Shown here: positions 43,708 through 55,806 of the stretch, one piece after another
Position numbering within the stretch: the stretch's first letter is position 1
Layout: every line of letters starts with the position of its first letter
Source of the DNA: Combretum micranthum
Lineage: Eukaryota > Streptophyta > Magnoliopsida > Myrtales > Combretaceae
Reading direction: 5' to 3'
Assembly (NCBI GenBank): GCA_024138025.1
Contig: JAMXBD010000172.1
Location: 558,001-622,000 of the forward strand
DNA length: 64,000 nucleotides
Translations under genes and position numbers: made by a program
Notes under the pieces: model-generated
Told to the model about the DNA's origin: nothing
Databases searched by the model: none
Seen by the model: the letters and a program-made list of their open reading frames with translations, nothing else

Positions 43708-43950
43708 ATAAAGCGTCTATTTGGCTAGTTTCTTTTTATATATATATATATAAATACAGATAATTTTTTTTAAATCTTTTACTAATAAATTATTTATTGA
43801 GAAATAGATATAGATAAAAGACAGTTGATAGTTCTCATAAAAAGATCAAATATAGATAAAATATAGATGCAAATCAGACATATCTACATATATCGTTTCG
43901 ATACAAATATGGATACAGATGAAAAATAGATCATTTAAATAGACCCAAAG
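43708..43950. repeat. Dispersed repeat family R2, copy 2
   Basis: Starts gcgtctatttggctagttt and ends tttaaatagacccaaag, so the outer ends are inverted (gtctattt/aaatagac). The interior repeats atagatataga and acagatgaaaaatag motifs seen at 11640-11870 and 62378-62570. Non-coding, MITE-like. Confidence 0.55.
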
Positions 43951-44023
43951 TTTGCATTATCTTATACACTTATACACATGTGCCTATCAACGAAACAAAA
44001 AGATAAGGATCATAGAGAACTCT

Positions 44024-44594
44024 TAGAGATGTAACTGGGTTGGCTATTAAGGGGTTTCAAACCAATCTAACCCGATGAAAACTCTATAGGGTTGACCCTA
44101 TAGGATAATAGGAATGAGTATGAATATAGGTAAAAAATCCTGTAGGATATTAGGGTCGGTTTTAGATACTACTAAAATCCAATGGATACTTGATCCATAT
44201 CACCTGACCTGTTAGTCCTAGTAAAAAAAAAAAAAATTGTAATGTAAATACATTTACTAAATATAAATATAATAACAGGCTAAATTTAAAAACAAGTTGG
44301 GAAAGAGAAGATGAATTGTTATATTATTAGACTATTATTTTATTGACTTAAGTCTGCTAAATCTATTGAAAAAAAAAAAGCGGGGCGGATTTGGGTTGAT
44401 AATCGGGTGGGTAATCGGGTAGGTGGCAAGTTTTAGAGTAAACCCTACAAGATGGATTTGGATATAGACGGAAACCCTATAGGGTTATAGGATCGGGTTT
44501 GGTATGTCCTATAGTATAGCGAGTTCGGGTTCGGGTTCGGGTTCGGGTTTGGGTTCATATGACCCGCCTGAAACCCTACCTGGTTCCATCCCTA
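44024..44594. mobile_element. hAT-like non-autonomous element with CGGGTT repeats
   Basis: Ends TAGAGATGTAACTGGGT (left) and TAGGGATGGAACCAGGT (right, minus strand). Flanking octamers AGAACTCT and AGAACTTC match at 6 of 8. The interior is rich in ccctatagggtt and ends in a short tandem gggttcgggttcgggttcgg tract (44525-44552). No transposase. Confidence 0.7.
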
Positions 44595-44784
44595 AGAACT
44601 TCTAAGTCCTGGCTTGTCATTGAACCCATGAGCTAGAGAACGTTGTTTTCTAAGGTTTAATTTTATATATCAAAATATTAGATCAAATCCTTTATTTATT
44701 TAGTATAAGGATAGTAGCAAGTATATATTGGATTAATCAAATGATCGAGTGAATAAAGTTATCGTTTAATTGGATACAATTAAC

Positions 44785-45029
44785 TATTAGGGTATTAGTT
44801 TATTTATTTCATTCATTACACGTGTCCTTTTCATATTGGACATTAAAGTTTTATTAGTCGTGTATAGATTGTTCTTTGCAACAAATTCAGTTAGATCGTT
44901 CAATACACACAAAAATTAATTTTGCAAATTTTCCTCTATTTTTGACTCTGTCTCGAACAACTAATCCGCTTACATGGAGGATTGAATGATCGAAATCTTA
45001 TATGCTAGTAGAATGATCGGATTCTCACA
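44785..45029 (+). repeat. 5' LTR of the plus-strand Copia element
   Basis: Begins TATTAGGGTATTAG (partner: TGTTAGTATATTAG) and ends GATTCTCACA. About 90 percent like the 3' LTR by eye, including cattacacgtgtccttt and gacattaaagttttrttagtcg. Confidence 0.9.
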
Positions 45030-45041
45030 TGTTATCAGATC
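45030..45041 (+). other. Primer-binding site
   Basis: TGTTATCAGATC, two or three changes from the canonical tRNA-Met primer site TGGTATCAGAGC. Confidence 0.8.
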
Positions 45042-45153
45042 TTTCTCAGTTACGATTCATAAATTTTTGCTCTTGATTTTGCTCGTGGTTGTTTACAATC
45101 TATCCTTGTGAATTTCAAGAATTCGTTCAATTTTCTCGATTTATGTCTGCATC

Positions 45154-46370
45154 ATGAATACTAGAGATAACATTTGGTTTGATCCTTTACATATATCACT
45201 TTCTGATAATCCTAGAATGAATATAGGAGGTTTGATTTTCAATGGAAATAACTTTCTTTCATGGAGTAAATCAATTATAATGGCTTTAGGTCCAAACTAA
45301 AATTAGGTTTCATCGATGGATCATTACTCAAACCAGGAGATGATTCCCTAGATTATGTTAAATGGATGAGATGTGATTACATGGTTTGATGTTGGTTGCT
45401 TAACACAATGACCAGTGATTTAGCGTAAAATTTTCTATATGTTAAATTTGCCGAGAACTTTGGTAGGAGATTATAGAGCAATATGGAGTGGCTAGTGGAC
45501 CTATGATCTATCATTTGGAACATGAAAAAAGCAATATGAAACAAGAGAATTATTCTGTTGGTGCTTACTACAGTAAACTCAAGCGGTACCTAGAGGAGTT
45601 AAATGATTTGAATGCTTATTCGAAGTGTGATTGTCGTAGGCGATCTTTGTACTTGTAGGATGAAGGAGATTTTTCAATAATATGAATCAAGAAGTAGATT
45701 GATTTAGTTTTTTATGCTACTTAATGAAGCTGGGGATCGTGTTAGGAATCAAATCTTGTCTATGGAACCTACACCTAATGTAAATAGGGCATTTTATCTG
45801 TCCAACAAATTGAAAAGCAAAGACAAGTTGTTGAATGATGCAAACTGACTTAGAAATGGTAGCTTCAATGCTAATAAAGTTAGTAATGGAGGAAAGTCTT
45901 TGTTGACAGAAGAAAGAATAAAAAAATTGTTTGTAAACATTGTCATTGTGAAGGATATGCAATTGAGAATTGTTTTCAACTCATTGGTTACCTGATTGGT
46001 TTAAGGGTAAGAGGGTAGACAAAGGAAAACAAGTGAATATGGTGTCACCACCCATGTTTCAAGCTGATCAGTGTGCAGATACACCATTAGATGGCTTGTA
46101 TCTAAAGAAAAAGGAGTGAATTCTGTTGGTATGGTTGATAAAAGGATGCTCAATAACATGTGTGAAGAAATGATGAAGAAGATAAAAGAAAGAGGAGGTT
46201 TTGATTACTTTCAATCTGTTGCAAAACATGTTGGATTTATAGGTATAACTTCTCATTCTTTATGTTTTAACTCAATGAGTAATGGAAAAACTTTATGTAT
46301 TGTGGATTTCGGTGCAACTGATCACATGACTCCATTTGAGGAGATCATGATTGACATTAATCATTACTAA
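45154..46370 (+). pseudogene. Copia gag and protease remains
   Basis: An ATG at 45154 starts MNTRDNIWFDPLHISLSD, followed by IFNGNNFLSWSKSIIMALG, typical of plant Copia gag, with stops soon after. A zinc knuckle lies near 45935-45985 (CKHCHCEGYAIENCF). At 46071-46370 an open frame ends with the protease motif VDFGATDHMT, where the catalytic DSG has become DFG. So the protease would be inactive even without the stops. Confidence 0.85.
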
Positions 46371-49200
46371 ATCCCATACACATTAAATTACCTTATGAAA
46401 GAATGATTGAAGTGAACAGAGTCAAATCAATTCCAATTACAACAACCTTCACTCTATATCAAGTTCTTTGGTTCCTTAATTCAATCATAACCTTTTGTCC
46501 ATTCATAAATTTACCTTAAACACTCAAATGAAAGCCACCTTTACTCATGATAAATGTATATTTCAGGATCGGACACATGAGAAAATCTTAGCTATAGCTC
46601 GGATCATCAATGGGCTATACATCCTTCAAATCCGAAGTGATGAATGTTTTTCATACTCTAGTTGATTCTACTAGCCATACCAACTTGTATAAGTCCTCTT
46701 GTATAAACAATGACCATGTAAGCCTTTTACATGCTCGTTAAGACATATATCTTTTTCAAAACTTCATTGCTTTCCTTTTACTAGAAGTGATAGTATTTCT
46801 GATGTTCCTTTTCATTTGTTGCATTTTGATGTTTGAGGTCCTTATAATATGTCTTCCATTTCTATGCTAAGTACTTTCTTACCATTGTTGATGATAATAA
46901 GATATACTTGGACTTATTTACTTCATCATAAGTCTCAAGTTCATTCTATTCTTGTTCAATACTTCAAATATTCAAATCATTTTGATTCTTGTCCAAAATT
47001 TGTAAGAATTGATAAAGGTGGAGAATTTTTGTCAAACACTTGTAAATCTTTGTTTCAATCTTTAGGAATAATTCATCAACACACCATGCCCGATACACCA
47101 CAACAAAATGGGAAAGTTGAAAGAAAACATAGATACTTGATTGAAAATTCAAGGGCTTTACTTTTATATGACAATTTGCCAAAGGAGTTTTGGGAAGAGT
47201 GTGTGCTCACTGCTACTTATTTGATTAATGGACTACCTACATCCATTTGACAGTGAAAAATAACCCATGAGAAACTTTTTGGAAAAAAACCTACCTTTGA
47301 TCATTTGAGAGTGATGGGCTCTTTATACTCTATTAGGAAATGCTTACGTCACCAAGACAAATTTGAACCACGTGGTGCTAGGTGTATTTTTCTTGGATAT
47401 ACACATGGTAGAAAAGTTTACAAAGTTTATGATCATGTTTCCAAAAGTATTGTTGTCAGTCGTGATGTTGTGTTCTATGAACACATTTTTCCTTTTAAGG
47501 ATACTAGTTTGTTGACACTCGGATGGTTTTTCAAACATTAACTCATGGTATGAGTTCTCTATTGATGAAATGTCTATCGATCTGGTTGTTCCTTCAAATA
47601 CATTATCTTTTTTGATCATTCTGTTGATCAAATGAATGTTCCGTTGTCTATTGTTCCTATTCCTTCTACCAAAATTGTTGAGTCTTCTCTCCAAGAGTCT
47701 TCTAATCATTTTTCCCTTGCAAATATCAGTTTAAGAAGATCAACTAGAGTTCGAAAAACACATATTTGGCTTCATGATTTTGTCCATCATATAGGCAATG
47801 TTGTTAAACTTACGACTTTAGATCACAAAATAACCAAATATCCTTTGTTTCATTCAAATGATTTTGTTCATTACCCATTTGATTATGTTACATCATTAGC
47901 TAATGTGTTAGCTATTAAAGAGCCTTCCAATTACTAAGAAGCTGTTAAGCATCATGAATGGGTTGAAGCAATGAAAAATGAGTTACATGCACTAGAGCTT
48001 AATAATACTTGGGAATTAGCCAATCTTCCTTCGGTAAGAAACCTATTGGCTCTAAATGGGTTTTCAAAATCAAATTTAGACTTCATGGAAGTGTGGAGAG
48101 ATATAAGGCTAGGCTAGTGGCCAAAGGTTTTACTCAAGTGGAAGGGGAAGATTATAATGAAACATTTTCAACAGTAGCAAAGTATTGCTTGCTGTTGGTA
48201 CCACTTGCAATTGGACTCTTCATCAAGGAGACATCAATAATGCCTTTTTATATGGGCATTTAGATGATGAAATAGACATACTACCTCCTCAAAATGAAAG
48301 AGCTTTGCTTAATCAAGTATGTTGCTTGAAAAGACCCTTGTATGATGTCAAAAAATCTTCTAGGCAATAGAACATTGAATTGACCAATTTTTTGCTCACT
48401 CAAGGTTTTATCTAATCTCCCAATGATCATTCTTTTTTACTAAACATACAAATCATGGTTCTGTCATTGTTTTATTGTATGTTGATGATATGCTAATTAC
48501 GGGAACAAGTGAGGCTGGTATACTTGATTTAAAGAAAGCTTTGGATAATCAATTTACAATTAAAGATCTAAGACCTGCTAGATTCTTTCTTGGATTGAAA
48601 ATTTATTGCATCTCCATCGGAACTTTCATTAATCAACGAAATATATTCTAGATGTTTTGCTTGCATGGGAATGATAGCAGCAAAGCCTGTTGCAACACCT
48701 CTTCCCAGTGGCTTCAAACCAGATGTGTGCTCGGGTCATTTGCTAGATGATACGTGTTTTACCATTGGTTGATAAGTCAATTATTATATATTACTTTAAC
48801 ATGACCTGATATTAGTTTTGAAGTACATTGTTTGAGTTAGTTTGATTCACAGCTGCGAGTACCTCATTGCGTGCCTTGTTCCACTTGCTTCGATATTTGA
48901 AGGGAACTTCTTCACTTGGATTGTTTTATGCACCTCATAATACTTTGGATTTGTGTGGATATAGTGACGTTGATTAGGCAGCAAGTTCCTTGGACAGAAA
49001 ATCCATTTTGGGTTATTGTATTATGTTGGACAATTACTTAGTTTCTTGGAAGACCATGAAACAATCCGTGGTTGAAACATCAAGCACGGAGGCTAAGTAT
49101 CAAAGCTTAGCCTTTACTTCCAAAGAGTTGTTATGGATTTCATACATCATGTGCAATAGGTCTACCAATATAGCTCCTTGTTCATTTGTTTTGCGATAAT
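46370..49200 (+). pseudogene. Copia integrase, RT and RNase H remains
   Basis: Integrase core at 46849-47250 includes RIDKGGEFLS and PQQNGKVERKHRYL. 47305-47541 continues with RCIFLGYTHGRKVYKVY. RT at 47940-48600 includes [27 protein letters not shown] and the catalytic YVDDMLITG near 48478-48504. RNase H at 48990-49199 includes DRKSILGYCIML and STEAKYQSLAF. Frames shift several times and stops interrupt RT, so no complete polyprotein remains. Confidence 0.88.
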
Positions 49201-49434
49201 CGATCCACATTGCTTATAGCTTCAAATCCTTGTTTACATGTGTGCACAAAACATCTTGATATAGATATCCATTTTGTGAGGGATCATATCAAATCGGGTT
49301 TTCTTCAGGTTTAATTTGTTCCTTCTCATCAACAAGTTGTTGATATTCTCACAAAGTCTCTTACAGCCTCTCAGATTGATTGCCTCATTGGCAATTTGTA
49401 TCTTCGAGGAGCTCCAAATTGAGGGAGGGGAAAA

Positions 49435-49679
49435 TGTTAGTATATTAGTTTATTTATTTTATCCATTACACGTGTCCTTTCCGAATTGGACATTAAAGTT
49501 TTGTTAGTCGTGTATATATTGTTCTCTATAACAAATTCAGTTAGATCATTCAATATACACAAAAATTAATTCTGCAATTTTTCCTCTGTTTTTGACTCCT
49601 GTCGAACAATTACATCCGTTTGCATGGAGAATTGAATGATCGGAATCTTACATGCTAGTAGAATGATCGAATTCTCATT
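49435..49679 (+). repeat. 3' LTR of the plus-strand Copia element
   Basis: 245 bp, preceded by the polypurine tract at 49421-49434. Begins TGTTAGTATATTAG and ends TTCTCATT (partner TTCTCACA). Confidence 0.9.
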
Positions 49680-49684
49680 TTAAC

Positions 49685-50171
49685 AACTAACCAATATAAA
49701 CTCTATTATTATAGAAGCACTTGAGATGATATAAAATAAATTATGCTAATGTTAATATACTTAAAATTAAGTCCTAGTTCTAATCTGCCTCCAATTAAGC
49801 AATCATAAATGGATTTCCAGATGGAAATTTTACTCCCAAAATGTTACCATGATATTACCGTCCTCACGACAAGCTCCTTAGTCCTTATCTAACCTAACCT
49901 TGTCGATTTCACAAACAGATTGATAAAAATTTAAAACTTCAAGGAGCAAAAGTAAATCGAAGTCTTTTGGCTCGTAGTTACGTAGATCTAACAGTAAGGA
50001 ACACTTACTGAGTAATATTTCTCAGATCTTGTGAGTTGAACCTCAATTCAAACCAATTAAATCGAAATTGGCAATTCGAAGCTACGATTACACTAAATCA
50101 GTGAATTAAAAACACGATGAAGTTAATAGATGTGTAAAAGTTGGTTAGAGTTTGGAGATCTAGAAACGAAC
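49685..50171 (-). other. Start of the intron after the lone exon
   Basis: Follows a plausible splice donor (GCTG|GTTCGT on the minus strand). AT-rich, no further exon recognised before the Copia element. Confidence 0.4.
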
Positions 50172-50352
50172 CAGCGTCACGGGAGTAGCGATCGGAGCGA
50201 GAATAAGGAGGAGGATCACGGCGTACTTCGCCAGGCTCGTAGTCACTTCCACCACTTCGACCGCCGGCATCACTGTCGGAAGGGCGGACGACAAGGCTGC
50301 TAAGAAGGGGTTGGTCGTGCGGTGTCGTTGGGTCCTTGTCTCTCGACGCCAT
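50172..50352 (-). CDS. Lone first exon of a predicted Arg/Gly/Ser-rich, RNA-binding-type protein
   Basis: Minus-strand exon of 60 codons plus one base, starting MASRDKDPTTPHDQPLLSSL and ending with RRDPPPYSRSDRYSRDAG at a GT donor. An upstream in-frame ATG at 50394 exists, but it sits in a CT/GA-rich leader and MASRDKD is the better start. The composition (VVRPSDSDAGGRSGGSDYEPGEV) recalls N-termini of plant TAF15-like or RanBP2-zinc-finger RNA-binding proteins; I am not certain of the family. GC content is well above the surroundings, as expected for a real exon. No later exon is recognised in the 7 kb downstream, so the gene is probably truncated here. Confidence 0.6.
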
Positions 50353-50945
50353 CGATGATCTCTCTCTCTCTCTCCACGTGTATATCGATTGCACAGTATT
50401 TCAGAAGCGTGGGTGTCGGTGGAACCAATGGGGGCTAGGACCTAGGAGGAGTAAAAGGGAGATTTTCTTTTTCTTTCCTTCTTCGTTAATAATTTTATTA
50501 TTTCATTAAATTAAATGGACCATACCATAGTTATTGTTAATAACATTGATATATTTATATTATAAACAATAAAAAATATTAATAATAATCTATATATATA
50601 CTATGAGCATGTGAGGAGAAAATTATGAGAAACAAGGAACTTGTAAAATTATGTTTAAATAACAAATAAATTTTTTAACACTATAAAAATTAATCTGAAT
50701 GGATTGCACTTCTATCAAGCTACTTTGTTGTAGTTATTTTTTTTAGGATTCATTTGGAAAAAAAGACTCATTTATTCTAAGTGTTGGATGAGTACATATA
50801 TATATATATATATATTTTAAACTATCTATATAGAAAATTTTTCCACCTTTATATTAGATTTTATATAAAACATGTAAAAAAGAATTTCAAGAAAAGAGAA
50901 AAAAAATTTAATATTTAAAACGGTTTAAGAAAGTAATCATAAAAA
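50353..50945. other. 5' leader and AT-rich upstream region of the lone exon
   Basis: Contains a (TC)n tract (50361-50375), which is a common plant core-promoter or leader feature, then AT-rich sequence with a TA microsatellite at 50796-50814. No clear TATA box was assigned. Confidence 0.4.
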
Positions 50946-50949
50946 TGGG

Positions 50950-53600
50950 ATTTAGGCTCAACCCGAGTATATATGTTTGGCACGGGGCTTAAAAGAATAT
51001 ATGTTTAAACATCATTACAACCATTTGAAAGTCTAGTACTAAAACTTTCTCTAAAGTCTTTAGTAATCCATGAAGGAATGCATGTCTACTCCTCCACGTC
51101 ACCAAACCTATATATAAAGGAGTCATAGTGAAGGTCCACGAAATGGTCATCCTCGACACCTAAAATAGTAAAAGTGAGTGGCAAAGCTTAATACACAGTA
51201 ATCAAGCACATACACGCAATATTAATATAATGTAACAAGAACAAGTTAAGTTTGATTAAATTTTAAGCTAGCATCATCCTAAAAAATACCAACATGCAAA
51301 AGTACTCATGCCTTCAGCCAAACAAAAGAAGTAGGGTTCTCTCAGCAGATCATGCACTGAAGAGAGGAGTTTGATAATTTTGCAAAACTTACCAAAAAAA
51401 AAGAAAAGAAGGAATTAGTTTTGCTTGGCTCATTACCTCATGGAATACCACTAACAAGTATTGTCCATTGTAACACTTTATATAAGGTCTCATAAGACCG
51501 TATAACTATTTACAACTTTGTACCTACTCCTAGTTGATTGCTTGATCTCAGGAATTTCCCTATTGACTATCCGTCGAGCCTAACATGTATTCTATAGGGA
51601 CCTAAGCACTAAACTACCACATCATTTTGAAGTTGTGATCAAGCTCGGTTTAATTGTGTGATGGATGCTAGTTGGCCACTTACTTCAGAAGTGACATTCT
51701 TGGATTGGATTGCGATAAGTTTGAGCTTGCTATCCATTTTCAAGCTTGATATGCAATGATTTTCACAATCGAAGTTGGGAATTAGTCTAAGATTAAGTAC
51801 CTTTAATCTATTTATGTTGTTTGCTACATCTAGATCACTTTCGTTTAACCATATCTACTTAATGATCATGTTTAAAAGGTTATTTTAAGTCTACAGAAAG
51901 AACTTGTTCAAGTTTCGTGCAATTTGAGTAAGGATTGACAAAGTTAAAATGGGCTAGAAAAGTTCATAGGTAGTCCAAGGGCAGTCTACGGACAACTGTA
52001 TTAGGCTGTGTTATTTTACATGGCTAGATATATTAGCTGTGTATTAGCCGTGGACACATTAGGTTTAGGGTCAGAAAGGTACACAAGATGATACACAGTC
52101 TCATGTATCATCTCATGGCTTTTTTTTTTTTTTTTTTTTTTTGAAATGATTGTGTTCAAGATTAGAGAGGAACATGGGGAAATACAAACCTCATGTACTG
52201 GTTGCATTCTTTTGGAAAACCCGATCCCTTTGAGTTGTAAGGTCAGAGAGGAACACAAGCAAATACATGATCTCGTGTATTAGCCGTGTTATTCTAGAAA
52301 ACTAAGTTTTTCCATGCTTTTTAGGTTAAGGGTTATATGGCTTGATCTACAAGCTTGTGTATTGATCGTTCTTATGATTTTCATTGTTTCAAACTTAAAC
52401 TTGGATTTTTCAATGAAATGAGTTTTTGGATGACTTTTGGGGCTTAAAACGGGGAACATGATCATGTTCAATCCTAATTTTTACCTATTGCATCTTCCTT
52501 TTTCCTTAGAAATTGTTTGATCATAAGTTTAAAGTCCTAAACCATCTAATTGACAATCAATTCCTAAATCCATCACGGTCTCTATGAAATTTTCAAAACT
52601 CTTGTGTACAAACTCTTCATTTAACAGCTTTTATACTAACAACATTAAACTTCATATTTGTTTCATCACTCTCTCCATAGTTTAGGCACATATTATCATC
52701 TACTTCCTGTCAAAGTCAATTTCTAACAAATGCCCAACTCAAAACATATTCGTTTTTTATTTCTACTTTACTAGAATAGTCTTATCATCCTACCATTGCA
52801 TCTTCATAACATTATGAGTTGATTCCAAGTCTTACCTTGTTGTTTCAATTGCGAGTGGTACTTTAAGGTTTAAAAGTCCTCCAAACTCAATTTCCTTGCT
52901 ACTTTTGTTGCATACCAACACACCCAAGTCAGAGTTAACACTTAAAAGACTACAAACTTTGCATTTCAATACTTGAAAAACCTTAAACTCACCATGTTAT
53001 GAATTTCTCTAAATTTGTTGCTCTTCTCCTTCTCATAGTTCACTTCCATTGCCCACATTTTCTATCATAAAGTAGATAATCCCATGTGATTAATGTTAAT
53101 CTTCCTTTAATCTTACTTAATTATCATTAAGTAGAGGCTAAAGTCTAGAGAATCTCACCTTAAGATTTTAGTAGGCTTCCACAAAAAAAAAGAAAAAAAA
53201 AGTAAGGGAAGAAAAATGAAAAATATTTATATAGGGGCTAGTATGGTAGGGTTAGGGTTTATAGGGTTTCCATCTTGGAGTGCCACATGACATGATCTCA
53301 ACCTTCCGTCTCCACTAGGTTTAATTTGACAACTTTTACTAACCTAGAACCTTTAATCAAACTAATATTTATTTTTTTTAATTAACTACTATTAATTTTG
53401 TCCATTCATTATGTTTAAATTCCTAAGCACATTCCAATTATTATATTCAAAATTTAAATTTTATGGGTGGTGACTGAATCATTTCGCATTTTCTACTACA
53501 ATCTGTTGTAACTCACTATGCTACCTAATCTTTCCATCAACTAGGTTGTCTTCGTCTCCTTTTACTTATGTTTGTAACAAGATGCAAGTGGGGGTTGTTA
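50950..53600 (+). repeat. Decayed long-LTR-like sequence
   Basis: The layout resembles the Tekay/Del-type solo LTRs elsewhere in the window: a motif like gtgagtggcaaagcttaatacacagtaatcaagc (the 'aatgagcaaaa...cagtac' region of the others) near 51170-51210, T-rich stretches, then a leader-like gggttagggtttatagggttt near 53250. Several gtgtattagccgtg-like motifs recur at 52026-52290. The ends are not clear and no target duplication was found. No coding region. Confidence 0.35.
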
Positions 53601-55480
53601 TAGGGTACTTGATCCAATGGGTTTAGGAAGTTTTTACAGTCATATAGGGCATAAGGTTGCGATCTTAGACCATAATTATGACCTAATAGGAAACTTAAAG
53701 GGCCCATATATAATAAACTTAAAAAGAATATAATTAAATAAAATTTAATTTAAACTCTAAAAAAATACATGATTCAAAAATGAATATGACTTATGCTTGA
53801 AATCTCAATTCCATCCTTAAAAAAAATGAAAAACTATACTTCACTTTATATCTTGATTTTATATAATTTAATTCAATATTGAAACAATTAAAGATAAGAT
53901 AAGAGGAGAAAAAAATGAGAGACGGATAGCTAAAATTAAGAAAAAATATTTTTATATCTTTTTCTGTATGAATTCATGTCAATATTTTGTTTTTGCTTTT
54001 CTCTTATAAAATTAAAGATAAAGATAGAGGAAAACACATGCCATTATTTATTATTCATTAAGCACATTTCCTATACATCTTTACATTTGGTAATTGGTAA
54101 GTTGTTAATAACCATACAATAAGGAATATTCTATCATCTTATCATTATTGTGATAATCGTTATCAATGTTACTATATTTTATTCATTTATTCTAATAAAA
54201 GATCCCTTAATAAACGTTTCAAATTTTTTTGAATATCGTGTCAAATGAAGGGCCAAGTTGACTTAATACCTTATAAGGACAGGTTTGTATGACAATAAAA
54301 AATCATGAGGTATAAGGCTGGATTTAACATACATTATACGGAAGCAAAGTGTATTGAAGTTTTATATGATCTATTCCAAACCACTCCAAATGCATCTTAA
54401 TATTAAGTGCTTGAGCGTAGGCTAATGACACTACACACACATGTTGACTATTATATATTATAATTATTTTTTAATCAAACATTATCTACTATAACTTTTA
54501 AGAAAAAAGAGTGGAATCAAATAAATCTAATTGGAAGACAAGTATTCATAACACTTATCATAACATATTATAACTATTAACAATAAAATCACACATCAAA
54601 TATATTCTTATAGTGATCTAACTAGGAAAGATTTGATATAGGTCATCTAAAACCTAAATTTGTCATAATTTTTTTGTAGGGTTTACCAAACTGATACCTC
54701 AACATTGTGTTTTTTTTCCCCATTATGCCCAAACCTATCCCTATAATGATCTGCCAACAGCATTTGCAACTTTGTTTTTTCCTTCTTATGTTATAATTAT
54801 TCGTATTCATACAACAACATAATAATTTTATATTAGATTCAAAACTTCCCCTAAACCCTAGAGGGTTTTAAGGGATTACCCAAACTCAATTTTGACACCA
54901 AAACCCTACAAGTCTTTTAAAGGATTATACCGATCATGTGTCTTATAATGATTCGCTTAGGGATACAACTAAGTGGGTTATAGGGTACCTAACCTGCCTA
55001 ACACATTAAAAACCCTATGTGGGTTGACCTTATATGGTTTAGGATTGAAAATTTTTTTATGAGCCTATAGGGTTTAGGGTTAGGTTGCGGGTCATAATTA
55101 TATCCCAATAAGAAACTTAATCCACTATATTTAAAATATAAAATTCAAATGAAACCCTAAGGGAATCTTTGTCACTTTCTCTCCTAACTCATATTAATTG
55201 TGATATGAATTTGAAGCTCAACTCATAATTTTATATTTAATTATTTATGTGGGTTAAATTTATATTCATCCCTGTATAGAATGTTATATATTTTTTTGTT
55301 GTGTAAAAGTAAAAATTTTCACAAATAATATGCTCTTCTTTTTTAATAAAGAGAGAGATCTATTTTTCATTTATATTATTAGGAGATATCCCTTTTTGTT
55401 TTAATAGCTTCACTTTGATTTAGTTATTTATTTTGGGATTAAACTAATTTTTTGTTTTGATTAAAAATTAACTTAAAGAG
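53601..55480. repeat. Decayed hAT-like / AT-rich repeat sequence
   Basis: 53601-53720 and 54975-55130 share ttatagggtac, tcatatagggcataaggtt/gggtttagggttaggtt and aaggaaacttaa-type blocks, suggesting two related fragments. The stretch cttagggatacaactaagtggg at 54958 resembles the hAT end at 44024. No open frame or target duplication is supported. Confidence 0.35.
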
Positions 55481-55806
55481 ACTAATGTAATTAGGCAGAA
55501 ACGTATTCCCAAAGGTTTAAGAGCAAGGTTTCCATCAAACTCATACTCTGATTTAGTTCTAGATAAGCTAGAGACTTATTGATTGATCTAAAAGCTTAAA
55601 CTAATAGATGGAGTTGACATAAAAGGTTGTGATTAATTTTAGGAAATAATTTGAAACCGATATCTACTAATATGGTGACAATGCAACAAATTTTACAAGA
55701 GATGAACTTTAGATACCAAATTATAGAATCTAGCACTTACATGATTGAGCAGCCAGAACCCCAGTGGCTTTTACTTCTAGCTACCTCTCTCCTCTTTGTT
55801 GGTTGA

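Larger units (their letters stand above)
44785..49679 (+). mobile_element. Full-length Ty1/Copia retrotransposon, decayed
   Basis: Two LTRs of 245 bp each (44785-45029 and 49435-49679) flanked by perfect TTAAC copies (44780-44784, 49680-49684). The total length is 4895 bp. Primer site TGTTATCAGATC directly follows the 5' LTR; the purine tract gagggaggggaaaa precedes the 3' LTR. Gag, protease, integrase, RT and RNase H follow in Copia order, with many stops. It inserted downstream of the lone exon at 50172-50352 and upstream of the bark-storage gene. Confidence 0.93.

Noticed and set aside
44525..44552. gggttcgggttcggg as interstitial telomere
   Set aside because: The unit is gggttc, not the plant telomere unit, and it lies inside a hAT-like element.
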